64,000 nucleotides of DNA from Chloroflexota bacterium. GTDB lineage: Bacteria > Chloroflexota > Anaerolineae > Anaerolineales > Villigracilaceae. Of this stretch, positions 49,601 through 57,242 are shown in pieces. The notes below the pieces were generated by a model. The model was not told where the DNA came from. It saw only the letters and a list, made by a program, of their open reading frames with translations, and did no database searches. The stretch is from NCBI GenBank assembly GCA_016213105.1, contig JACRBN010000026.1, positions 124,001-188,000 of the forward strand, written 5' to 3'. The stretch's first letter is position 1. Each line of letters begins with the position of its first letter. The position numbers and the translations under genes are program-made.

Positions 49601-52196
49601 CGGCACCGATGCCTGGCGCATCCGCCCGGTGACCGAGAAGTACACCTACACCTTCACCCCGGTCAACACGCGCCCCACAGTGCCCGCTTCGAGCGGCAGC
49701 CTCAAGGTTGCCAGCTTCAACGTCCTCAACTACTTCCTGACCATCGACACCAGCAACGTCTGCTCGCCCACCCTGGCCGCAGATTGCCGCGGCGCCGATA
49801 GCGCCCAGGAACTGACCCGCCAGCGCACCAAAATGCTGGCTGCCCTGGCCGCCATCGACGCGGACGTCTTTGGCTTCATGGAAATGGAGAATACCCCTGG
49901 CGTTTCCCCGCTGGCCGACATCGTGGCCGGCCTGCCGGGCTATGGCTACATCGACACGGGCGTGATCGGCGGCGACGCCATCCGCGTCGGCATCATCTAC
50001 AAGACCGCCACCGTCACGCCGCTGGGCGCCTTCAAGGTGCTCACCAGCGCTGTCGACCCGCTCTTCGACGATACCAAAAACCGCCCGGCCCTGGCTCAGA
50101 CCTTCGAAGAAGTTGCCACGGGTGAGGTCTTTACCGTGGTGGTTAACCACCTCAAGAGCAAGGGCTCGAGCTGCGGCGCGGGCGACGATGACACGACCAC
50201 GGGCCAGGGCAATTGCAACCTGACCCGCACCGAAGCCGCCGGGGCCCTGGCCGATTGGTTGGCCACGGATCCCACGGGCAGCGGCGATCCCGACTTCCTG
50301 ATCATCGGCGACCTGAACTCCTACGCCATGGAAGACCCGATCACCGCGCTCAAGACCGCCGGGTATACCGACCTGGTGAATTCCTTTGGCGGCGCGGATG
50401 CCTACGGCTACGTTTTCGACGGCCAGTTGGGCTATCTCGACCATGCCCTTTCCAACGCCAGCCTGACTCCCCAGGTGGCCGGCGTGGCCGAGTGGCACAT
50501 CAACGCCGATGAGAACCCGCTCTTCGATTACAACGACGATGTGCGCACCGCCGACGAGGCCGCATACGATGAAGAATCGGACGTGCTCCCGCTCTACGAA
50601 CCCAACCAGTTCCGCACTTCGGATCACGACCCGATCATCATCAGCCTGAACCTGGACTCCAGCGGCGCTCCGACCATCACCTCCATCGTGCGCGCGGGCA
50701 CCAACCCGACCAACGCCGCCAGCGTGGCCTACACCGTCACCTTCTCCGAAGTTGTGACCGGCGTGGACTCGGCCGACTTCAGCCTGGATATATCCAACGG
50801 CGTGATCAGCGGCGCGACCATCGGCACCATCAGCGGCTCGGGCACGAGCTACACCGTCAACGTCAACACCGGCAGCGGCGATGGCGATTTGCGCCTGGAT
50901 GTGAAGTTGACTGCCACCATCATCGACTCGGGCAGCAACAACGTCAGCAACCTGCCTTACACCAGCGGCCAAGCCTACACCATCGACAAGACCGCCCCGA
51001 CAGTGACCTCCATCGTGCGCGCGGGCGCCAACCCGACCAACGCCGCCAGCGTGAACTTCACCGTCACTTTCAGTGAAGCTGTCACTGGTGTATCCACCGG
51101 CGACTTCAGCCTGACGGCTCCTGACCTGACTGGCGAGAGCGTCACCACCGTTACCCCGGTCAACGGCAGCACCTACACGGTGGCCGTGAACACCGGCAGC
51201 GGCGCGGGCACCCTGCGCCTCGACATCCCCGCCGGGGCCAGCATCACCGATGCGGCTGGGAATACCCCGGGCGGCCTGCCCTACACCGGCGGAGCCTCCT
51301 ATGACGTGGACCGCGTTGCCCCGACGGTTGTCTCCGTCGTGCGCGCCGATCCCAACCCAACCAACGCCGCCAGCGTGGACTTCACCGTCACCTTCTCCGA
51401 GATCGTAACCGGCGTGGGCCTGGGTGACTTTGCACTGGCAGCCGGCAGTGTGAGCGATGCGTCTATTACAGGCGTCAGCGGCGCGGGCACGACTTACACC
51501 GTCAGCGTCAACACGGGCACGCTCAACGGCACCATCGGTCTCGACGTGCCTGCGACGGCCTCCGTCACTGACACGATTGGTAATGCCCTCGGCGGCCTGC
51601 CCTTCACCACTGGCGAGGTGTACACGGTCAGCAAGACGCCCATCTTCGAAGACGTTCCCTTCACGCATTGGGCCAACAATTTCATCGAGCGCCTGTACAA
51701 CTTCGGCGTGACCGGCGGCTGCAGCACCTCCCCGCTGAACTACTGCCCGGACGGCAACATCACCCGCGCCCAGATGGCGGTCTTCATCCTGCGCGCCAAG
51801 TACGGTGACACCTACGTGCCCCCGGCGGCCAGTGGCACAGTCTTCAACGATGTGGCCCAGAACAGCTTTGCAGCGGCCTACATCGAAGCCCTGGTTGCAG
51901 AAGGCATCACTGCCGGCTGCGGCGGCGGCAACTACTGCCCGAACAAGAACATCACCCGCGCCGAGATGGCCGTCTTCATCCTGCGCGGCATGTACGGCAA
52001 CGCCTATGTGCCCCCGACTGCGGTCGGCGACGTCTTCAACGACGTGCCTGCCAACAGCTTCGCGGCGGCCTGGATCGAAGCCCTGGCTGCGGAAGGTATC
52101 ACCGGCGGCTGCGGCGGCGGCAACTACTGCCCCGGCGGCTATGTGACCCGCGCCGAAATGGCCGTCTTCCTGGTCATGGCCTTCAACCTGCCGTAA
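46680..52196 (+). CDS. Giant secreted Calx-beta / ExeM-like nuclease with SLH-like anchor
   Basis: 1838 residues. Signal peptide (cleavage near AKA, residue 33); a beta-sandwich to about 255; four Calx-beta repeats (about 260-720; SINDVTIAEGNSG, FDVTVNGDTNFE) that bind Ca; an OB-like part (IHDIQGSGNTSASG); then an ExeM/NucH-type endonuclease/exonuclease/phosphatase domain (about 1005-1325) with ASFNVLNYF, FGFMEMEN, VNHLKSKG, IIGDLNSYAMEDP and TSDHDPIIISL. Three Ig-like repeats (TSIVRAGxNPTNAASV) and three SLH-like repeats follow. It probably cuts extracellular DNA at the cell surface for phosphate or nucleotides. Highly repetitive DNA could mislead assembly. Confidence 0.9.
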   Translation: MLKLHKIWRLLTVAALLAGALNLTLVPVTPAKAARLNVGSFTGSTYTQNFDTLANTGTPAWANDSTLAGWYLVTDATASVTTYIVGNGSATTGGYYSYGTTSATDRALGGLASNGYYGGSGTGKAYFGLVLQNNTGSSIGGLSVAYTGEQWRANATAAQALTFEYKTSAAAPSDATAFNTASTGWTAVPAVTFTSPILTTAGALDGNSAANRANLSTTISGLSIPSNEYILLRWTDLNDSGNDHGLGIDDLTVTATPAGSNLTINDVSAAETNSGTTTFSFTVALSSPAPAGGVTFDIGTADNTATDADNDYEPNSATGVTIAAGASSTTFDVTVNGDTNFEPNETFFVNVTGVTGATVSDGQGQGTIQNDDVALPVLSINDVTIAEGNSGATIFGFVVTLDAPAPAGGVTFDVATADGTATTTDSDYAGQNLTTQIISAGSTTYNFDVIVNGDTNIELTETFDVNVTNVTGATVGDGTGLGTITNDDAATPQISISSVSGPESDAGMNTLTFNVSLDIPALVGGVTFDIATSDGTATDADNDYEPNSATGVTIPEGVSSTTFNVTVNGDTTFEANETFTVSLSNVTGATVATGTGTGTIQNDDAAPVNLSIADVTLAEGNTGTTTFGFVVTLDGPAPSGGVTFDIATSAGTATAGTDYVTKSVNGASIATGSTTYNFDVTVNGDWDSESNETFNVAVSNVSGAVVTDGAALGTITNDDSAVTPIHDIQGSGNTSASGTFTVDAIVVGQYQAQTSGQLKGFFVQEQDADADANPATSEGIFVYCLTCPTAVNVGDRVLATGATSEYFNMSQLNATTAGSVVVLSSGNAMPTPASLTLPVPGVPTGDLTAAETFINAYYEAFEGMLVKFPATLSVSEYFELARYGQVILSAGGRPHTFTAVNTPTALGYTNHQIDLAARTIILDDPDNRQNRPSDVPNTAYFYPVPGLSTTNYFRGGDTITNLTGVLHWSFAGQTGTDAWRIRPVTEKYTYTFTPVNTRPTVPASSGSLKVASFNVLNYFLTIDTSNVCSPTLAADCRGADSAQELTRQRTKMLAALAAIDADVFGFMEMENTPGVSPLADIVAGLPGYGYIDTGVIGGDAIRVGIIYKTATVTPLGAFKVLTSAVDPLFDDTKNRPALAQTFEEVATGEVFTVVVNHLKSKGSSCGAGDDDTTTGQGNCNLTRTEAAGALADWLATDPTGSGDPDFLIIGDLNSYAMEDPITALKTAGYTDLVNSFGGADAYGYVFDGQLGYLDHALSNASLTPQVAGVAEWHINADENPLFDYNDDVRTADEAAYDEESDVLPLYEPNQFRTSDHDPIIISLNLDSSGAPTITSIVRAGTNPTNAASVAYTVTFSEVVTGVDSADFSLDISNGVISGATIGTISGSGTSYTVNVNTGSGDGDLRLDVKLTATIIDSGSNNVSNLPYTSGQAYTIDKTAPTVTSIVRAGANPTNAASVNFTVTFSEAVTGVSTGDFSLTAPDLTGESVTTVTPVNGSTYTVAVNTGSGAGTLRLDIPAGASITDAAGNTPGGLPYTGGASYDVDRVAPTVVSVVRADPNPTNAASVDFTVTFSEIVTGVGLGDFALAAGSVSDASITGVSGAGTTYTVSVNTGTLNGTIGLDVPATASVTDTIGNALGGLPFTTGEVYTVSKTPIFEDVPFTHWANNFIERLYNFGVTGGCSTSPLNYCPDGNITRAQMAVFILRAKYGDTYVPPAASGTVFNDVAQNSFAAAYIEALVAEGITAGCGGGNYCPNKNITRAEMAVFILRGMYGNAYVPPTAVGDVFNDVPANSFAAAWIEALAAEGITGGCGGGNYCPGGYVTRAEMAVFLVMAFNLP

Positions 52197-52240
52197 GTTA
52201 CCCCTCTCCATGCGTGGGGGCTTTGCATAGAGAACAATGT

Positions 52241-52282
52241 AAATCAAAAAGACAGCCACCGTGAGGTGGCTGTCTTTTTGAT
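52241..52282. terminator. Strong bidirectional terminator
   Basis: AATCAAAAAGACAGCCACC with its inverted copy (18-bp stem, GTGA loop), between the converging nuclease and regulator genes. Confidence 0.92.
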
Positions 52283-52297
52283 TCGAATGCGACGGGG

Positions 52298-55096
52298 TCA
52301 GGCCTCGAGTCCGCCGAGGATCAGGCGGGGCAGGTCGCGGGCCGAGGGGACGGCGTTTGTAACAATCGACTTCGCCACCTTTTCCAGGTTCTTCAAGCCC
52401 TTCTCCTGCGCGGCCCTGACCACACTCTGTGAGAGTCGTTGCGCCATTTCGGTCCTGCCGCTGGCCATGGCGGCCGCGCATTGCGCCTGCTGCCAGCGCA
52501 CGGTCAGTTCGAACCCCAGGTCAGCGGGCGGATCGGCTGCCACGCCGTTCCAGGCCGTTTCGAATTCTCCCGCGCCGATCTGGACCAGGGCCAGGTTGCT
52601 TTGCGCCCAGGCGTGGATGCGAGCGTTGTTTTCGATGCCGGGCATGCCCAGCGCGCGCAGACAGGCGGAGCGGGCCGCCTCCACCTGCCCCTGCACCAGT
52701 TGGATTTCGGCCAGCAGGCACAGGGCCGAGCCCAGTCCCCAGGTGTCGGTGGAGGCAGACCCGGCTGACAGCGCTTCTTCGAGGATGAGATGCGCCTCCT
52801 TCACCCGGCCCATTCCTACTAGCATCGAGGCGCGGGCGCTCTCCGAGTTGAGCAGGCCTTCATGGTCGCCGATGCGGCGGCAGATCTCACTGGCTTGTTC
52901 GAAGCGTTGCAGGGCTGCGTCATACTCTTCCCGTCCGCCATGCAGGACGCCCAGGTTGTGCAGGATGCTTGCGATGCCGTACATGTCGCCCAGGGCTTCG
53001 AAGCCTGTGAGCGCCTCCTCATAGCTGCGCAGGGCGCCTTCCGAGTCGCCGCGTTCCATCAGCGCGGTGGCGGTATTCGAGAGGATGGCGCATTCGATCA
53101 CGCGCAGCCCGGCGCGGCGGGCGCATTCCAGGGCGCGGCGGTAATGAACCAGGGACTCCGTGCCCTCGGGATGGCGGGTGTAATTGATCCATCCCAGGGT
53201 GCGCTCGCAGCGCGCCCAGACATCGTCCGCCACCTGGGGCAGGGCCTCTGCAAATTGATGCGCCAGTTCGATGGCGTACGCGGCGGTCTGCTCCGCCTCG
53301 TTGAATTGGGAGAGCACCAGGTGCCCGCGGCATTGGATGGCCGCCACGCGCGCCCGCAGGATGACGTCCGCTTCGCCCAGGCCTGCCATGGCTGACTGGC
53401 ACAGGCGCAGCGCATCGGCTGAACGTCCGCGCTGGAGCAGGATCTGCGCCAGTTTGCGCACGATCTCGGCGCGGACGGCGGGCAGGTCCTGGGCCAGGGA
53501 GAGGGCCTCGCGATAACTGTTTTCAGCCTCCGCCGCGCGGAAGGTGCCCCGCAGCAGGTCGCCGTGCGCGGTGAGCAGGCGGCGGCGCAGTTGGGTCGAG
53601 TCGCCGCGTTTGCGGGCGGCGCGCTCGAGCGCCTCTTCCACCACCTTGACGGCGGCGCTGGCCCGTCCGCGGTTGAACAACTCCTCGCTGCGCTCTCCCA
53701 GCACCTCGGCGGCCTGCTCCAGGTCCGCGGCGCGCGTCCAGTGATGGGCTGCCTCCACGATGTTCCCCGCCGCCTCGCACCATTCCGCGGCCAGGCGGTG
53801 CATGCGCTTCTTGCGCGCGGCATCCGTCCCCAGGGTGGCATACAGGAAATCCTGCACCAGGGGGTGCAGGGCGGCCTGTCGCGGATTATCGATCAGGTTG
53901 CGGCTTTGCATGACAGACAGGGCCTCGTCGTGGCAGCAGGGCTGTTCGTAGCCTTGCGCCAGTTCGATCAAGGCGTCGTCGTACAGGTCCAGGGGGTGGC
54001 GAAAAACCGACAGGAGCGAAGCCAGCCAGGCCGCGGCGGCCGGCAGGTCGCGCAGCAGGCTATCCAATAGATAGGATGCGACCTGGGGATGGGTTTCGAG
54101 GTGCTCGATGAAGGCGCCGGCCTCGGCGGGAGATTCGGCCAGTTGACCGGCGGCCAGCCGCAGGAGCATGGGGTTGCGGTCGGTGCGGACCAGCAGCCGC
54201 TCCAGTTGCCCGGGCTCGAGCTCCAGCCCCAGGCGCTTCAACAGTTCCCGCGCCTCGGCTGGCTCCAGGCCATTCACGTTGACCTGGGCGATGGGCAACA
54301 GGCCGCTCTTGCGGCTGGTCAGCAACAGCGAGACGGTGGGCAGCGCGCTCAACTGGCGCAGCAGGGACAGGCTGGTCTCCTCCTCCTGCAGCAGGTGCGC
54401 ATCCTCGAAGCATAACAGGGCGGGACATTGCGCCAGCGCGGCGCGGATCTGCGCGAGCTGCAGGTCGATGGCCAGCGGGGCGGCTTCACTGCGTCTCTCG
54501 ACGATGGGCTTCAGTTGGTTTTGCCCCTGTGCGAACAGGAACAGGGCCAGTTGTCTTAGGATGGCCTCGGCGCTGGTGTTGACTTCGGCGGTCAGGGTGT
54601 GCCAGAAGACGGGGCCGCCATACTCGTGCGCCACCGTGGAGGCCAGGGCGGTCTTGCCCACCCCCGCCATGCCGTACAACAGGGCGCAGCGCTCGCGCAG
54701 CAGCCCCGCGCGCACCCGTTCGGCCAGCAGCGGACGCGGGACGCGGTGGGCAAACGGGGCGGGGATGGCTTCGAGCGCGCCCAAATCCTGCTCGACCACA
54801 TCCTCGATGGTCACCTCGGTGAATTTGATCTTCGTGAGTTTCCGCCCGCTGTGCGCCTCCGCCGCCAGTTGCAGCAGGCGTTCCATGACGGCCGGGTCGT
54901 GCTTGACATCCAGGGCGGGGATGAAGAGCGCCGCCACCGTGGTCAGGTCGGGCAGGCGTTCGTTTTTTTCCAGGCGGCAGATGTGCGCCTCGGTATAGCC
55001 CACCGCCTGCGCCAGGTCGCGTTGGGTGAGGTGGGCGCGTTTGCGCAGGTATTTGAGCTGGCTGCCGAAATCTTCGAGGGTCAGGCTGGCTGGCAT
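52298..55096 (-). CDS. STAND-type transcription regulator: XRE HTH + NB-ARC ATPase + TPR
   Basis: 932 residues from the ATG at 55096 (RBS AAGGAAG). N-terminal XRE helix-turn-helix (about 10-60: YLRKRAHLTQRDLAQAVGYTE), an NTPase with Walker A GMAGVGKT near residue 141 and Walker B LLCFEDAHLL, a winged-helix part, and a long C-terminal array of TPR-like helices (about 480-900). MalT-like proteins of this design bind a signal through the TPR part and oligomerise with ATP to activate transcription. It lies between two SLH giants. Direct repeats of GTCAA flank it upstream and recur before the gene at 57243, so it probably controls the surface locus. Confidence 0.88.
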   Translation of the reverse strand: MPASLTLEDFGSQLKYLRKRAHLTQRDLAQAVGYTEAHICRLEKNERLPDLTTVAALFIPALDVKHDPAVMERLLQLAAEAHSGRKLTKIKFTEVTIEDVVEQDLGALEAIPAPFAHRVPRPLLAERVRAGLLRERCALLYGMAGVGKTALASTVAHEYGGPVFWHTLTAEVNTSAEAILRQLALFLFAQGQNQLKPIVERRSEAAPLAIDLQLAQIRAALAQCPALLCFEDAHLLQEEETSLSLLRQLSALPTVSLLLTSRKSGLLPIAQVNVNGLEPAEARELLKRLGLELEPGQLERLLVRTDRNPMLLRLAAGQLAESPAEAGAFIEHLETHPQVASYLLDSLLRDLPAAAAWLASLLSVFRHPLDLYDDALIELAQGYEQPCCHDEALSVMQSRNLIDNPRQAALHPLVQDFLYATLGTDAARKKRMHRLAAEWCEAAGNIVEAAHHWTRAADLEQAAEVLGERSEELFNRGRASAAVKVVEEALERAARKRGDSTQLRRRLLTAHGDLLRGTFRAAEAENSYREALSLAQDLPAVRAEIVRKLAQILLQRGRSADALRLCQSAMAGLGEADVILRARVAAIQCRGHLVLSQFNEAEQTAAYAIELAHQFAEALPQVADDVWARCERTLGWINYTRHPEGTESLVHYRRALECARRAGLRVIECAILSNTATALMERGDSEGALRSYEEALTGFEALGDMYGIASILHNLGVLHGGREEYDAALQRFEQASEICRRIGDHEGLLNSESARASMLVGMGRVKEAHLILEEALSAGSASTDTWGLGSALCLLAEIQLVQGQVEAARSACLRALGMPGIENNARIHAWAQSNLALVQIGAGEFETAWNGVAADPPADLGFELTVRWQQAQCAAAMASGRTEMAQRLSQSVVRAAQEKGLKNLEKVAKSIVTNAVPSARDLPRLILGGLEA

Positions 55097-55140
55097 GTTT
55101 CTTCCTTTGGGCGGGGATTGCAGGGGGAACAGCGGCATCC

Positions 55141-55192
55141 GTCAACATTTGTCAAGAAATGTCAACTTTTCGAATGTCCTTTTTGATACATT
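55141..55192 (+). promoter_or_regulatory. GTCAA direct-repeat box and promoter, copy 1
   Basis: Three GTCAA units at exact 10-base spacing (55141, 55151, 55161) are followed, after CTTTT and 15 further bases, by TTGATACA with a TACATT -10 at 55187-55192. A 38-base stretch has the same layout at 57179-57216. It faces the small gene at 55214 and lies about 45-100 bases upstream of the divergent regulator. Confidence 0.65.
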
Positions 55193-55213
55193 AGACGCAT
55201 AGAGGTAAATGCG

Positions 55214-55414
55214 ATGCCGCGTCTTGTTCACCGCCAAATTACCACCATTCAAATCGTCTCCGTCGAGGTCACCTGGGCGGATGAGGATGATGCGCCCGCC
55301 ACCGAGTCTTCCACGCTTGTCCGCCATCGGCGCAGGGTCAGGAACGAATTGAAGGATGTGCAAAATGAGGAAGCGTTGGATGCAACGTCCGTCCCGCTCG
55401 ATGACAAGCCATAG
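55214..55414 (+). CDS. Small protein downstream of the regulator box
   Basis: 66 residues. VHRQITTIQIVSVEVTW at the start suggests a beta-strand pair, followed by a charged tail (VRHRRRVRNELKDVQNEE). No family is recognised. It is supported by the promoter and box directly upstream and an RBS (AGAGG) 8 bases before the ATG. It could be a small cofactor of the surface regulon, or a chance frame. Confidence 0.5.
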   Translation: MPRLVHRQITTIQIVSVEVTWADEDDAPATESSTLVRHRRRVRNELKDVQNEEALDATSVPLDDKP

Positions 55415-55518
55415 CGCCGACGCCGTCGCCCAAGTTGGCTGACGATACTACAAATTTCAATTTCTGCAAAGACGAATCATACCCAAAAAATCCGATAATT
55501 TTGCAAGGAGAAGCTGAC

Positions 55519-55779
55519 ATGGGATTTCCAGAGAAAGACCGCAAAAGAATGCTCACCCTGGTGGGGGTTGGCCCGATGATGTTAACCCGCCTGGAGCAGT
55601 TGGGATTTACCTCGCTGAAGCAGCTGGCCAAACAGGATCCCAACTCAATTGGGCGCATCTTCACGCAGAAGATGGGACTGGCCGGCTGGCACCGCACCCC
55701 GAAGGCGCGCCGCACGGTGCAGACCCTGATCGAGTTCGCCCGCGCCGAGGTATCCCAGCGCAGTGTCGGCAGCCGGTAA
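55519..55779 (+). CDS. Helix-hairpin-helix protein, unknown
   Basis: 86 residues; the ATG at 55519 has AAGGAG 7 bases upstream. The HhH pattern is in LTLVGVGPMMLTRLEQLGFTSLKQLAKQDP, which normally binds DNA backbone. The C-terminal part is basic (HRTPKARRTVQTLIEFARAE). It resembles the small Cdd1/'pathogenicity locus' HhH family; function is unknown. The next gene begins directly after its stop. Confidence 0.75.
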   Translation: MGFPEKDRKRMLTLVGVGPMMLTRLEQLGFTSLKQLAKQDPNSIGRIFTQKMGLAGWHRTPKARRTVQTLIEFARAEVSQRSVGSR

Positions 55780-56526
55780 ATGGGCGCAGGTGAAAGCGCT
55801 CCGAATGACCGTGAGTTAATGCAGGTTCTGAATTTCGACGCCTCCGATCTGCAGGCCAATCGAAACGGACAAATTTCCAAAAAGCAGAAGGAGCGCCTGG
55901 CAGGGGAGGCGCGCGGGGAACAGGGTTGTGCCGCCGTCCTGGGCTTGTTTCTGCTCCTGGTGGCAGCGGTCGGGGTGGTTCTGGTGGTGGCGATCCTCCC
56001 AACGGCGCTGGATTCGGAACGCATCTTTTTGATCCTCGGCTTTGGGGTCATCTGGCCGCTGGTGTGGGGCCTGACCGGGTTTGGGTTCGCGCGCCGCGTC
56101 TTTGTCAGGCTCAAGCCGGGGGCGCAAAAAGTGGAAGGCCCGGCCGAGGTCATCATGACCACGCGCAAGGACTACAACTCGGAGACCAACACCTATGGCA
56201 CCGAGACCTTCCATGTTCTGCGCATTGGCGGCCGCACTTTCCACGTAAAGCCGTCCCTAAAAAGCATCATACAGAAGGGCGATGCGTATGTGGTGTATTT
56301 CGCCGAATTCAACCGCAAGGAGAAGCAGCCGCAGGTCCTTTCCGCTGAATGGCTTGGCAGCACACCTGCCATCCTGGCTATCCCGGCGGCCGATGCGCAG
56401 GTGGTGGGGTACCTGAAACAGGGCGACAAGCTGAACGCCATCAAAGCCCATCGCGCCGTCTACGCTTCCAGCTTCGAGGAGGCTCATGCCGCTGTCGAGG
56501 AACTCAAATCCAGGCTGGGGCTTTGA
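55780..56526 (+). CDS. Membrane protein with two helices, unknown
   Basis: 248 residues. Soluble start (MQVLNFDASDLQANRNGQISKKQKERL), two helices (VLGLFLLLVAAVGVVLVVAILP; IFLILGFGVIWPLVWGLTGF), then a beta-rich cytoplasmic or outside domain (ETFHVLRIGGRTFHVKPS; DAYVVYFAEFNRKEKQPQVLSAEWL) and a helical end (SSFEEAHAAVEELKSRLGL). The design is common in Chloroflexota genomes but has no assigned role that I know. Coupled to the HhH gene. Confidence 0.7.
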   Translation: MGAGESAPNDRELMQVLNFDASDLQANRNGQISKKQKERLAGEARGEQGCAAVLGLFLLLVAAVGVVLVVAILPTALDSERIFLILGFGVIWPLVWGLTGFGFARRVFVRLKPGAQKVEGPAEVIMTTRKDYNSETNTYGTETFHVLRIGGRTFHVKPSLKSIIQKGDAYVVYFAEFNRKEKQPQVLSAEWLGSTPAILAIPAADAQVVGYLKQGDKLNAIKAHRAVYASSFEEAHAAVEELKSRLGL

Positions 56527-56640
56527 GCGGAAACTCCCCAAGACTCTTATGCCCAATTTGAAAACATCCAACAGGAAATGGCTGCTCCCGCTTGCTGCTG
56601 ACAATGGCAGTGAAGATGGGAAAGCGCGAGGTATGAAGCA

Positions 56641-57066
56641 ATGAAAAAGGCACTCGGTTGTTCCGCCCAGGTTGTTCTATTGCTGGTGGCTGCCGCGCTG
56701 ATCGCGGTTCCGCTGGCCTGCGTCGCCACGGCTACCGCGCCCATGCACTCGCCGCAGTTGGTGGAGCAGTATCTTTGTCCAGCGAATACCCGCCTCGAAG
56801 CGGATTGGTACCGGGCCTCGTGGAATCACCCGGGCGAGAAGACGCTCTCGGTCACCTGTGAGGACGCGCAGGGAAAGATATTCCCCATGCGCCCACAGGA
56901 TTCGGAGTTTTGGCTGGGCGCGACCTGAACCTATTTCCCCTACGCCTTCATTCCGCTTCTGGTGCTGGGCGTCATACTCCTGGCGGTGTTGAACGTATTG
57001 GGCATTGCGCTTGGCGCGTTTTGGAAAAGGATGAAGACCCCCAAGCCCTCTCCTTACAACCCGTAA
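56641..57066 (+). pseudogene. Two-TM membrane protein gene interrupted by an in-frame TGA
   Basis: The ATG at 56641 begins a signal/helix (VVLLLVAAALIAVPLACVATA), a Cys-containing outside domain (EQYLCPANTRLEADWYRASWNHPG, LSVTCEDAQGK), then FWLGAT and a TGA at 56926-56928. The frame continues TYFPYAF, then a second helix (IPLLVLGVILLAVLNVLGI) and a basic end to TAA at 57064-57066, right before a terminator. A TGG-to-TGA change would explain it. The whole 141-codon frame makes sense as one protein. Unknown family. RBS upstream is weak. Confidence 0.7.
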
Positions 57067-57090
57067 ACTTCCGCTCGTAAAGCGAAGTGA

Positions 57091-57134
57091 CCTGCCGCAG
57101 GATGGTTCCATCCTTGCGGCAGGTTTTTTATTTT
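57091..57134 (+). terminator. Rho-independent terminator
   Basis: CCTGCCGCAGGATGG with its near-complete inverted copy, followed by TTTTTTATTTT. It lies 25 bases after the second stop of the interrupted gene, supporting the longer frame. Confidence 0.92.
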
Positions 57135-57174
57135 GAAGCACGCAGCATCACCCTTCGGTACCATCGTTCTGCGC

Positions 57175-57218
57175 TTGACAAGAAAAGTCAACTTTTTAGG
57201 ATTGGGTCTTGATACAGT
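57175..57218 (+). promoter_or_regulatory. GTCAA-type box and promoter, copy 2 (surface giant)
   Basis: GACAAGAAAA then GTCAACTTTT at 10-base spacing, followed by TTGATACA with a TACAGT -10 at 57213-57218. The stretch from CAAGAA to GATACA is 38 bases, as in copy 1, and TGACAAGAAAAGTCAACTTT matches copy 1 except at two positions. Confidence 0.65.
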
Positions 57219-57242
57219 GGGACAACCAATAAAGGAGAAGCC

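Noticed and set aside
47325-52481. A 1718-codon open frame antisense to the nuclease giant
   Set aside because: It mirrors the G/C-rich, repetitive codons of the real gene. It has no signal, domain or RBS and crosses the strong terminator at 52241.
56926-56928. Selenocysteine read-through of the TGA
   Set aside because: No SECIS-like hairpin or selenium gene in view; Trp is the simplest original residue because the change needs one base.
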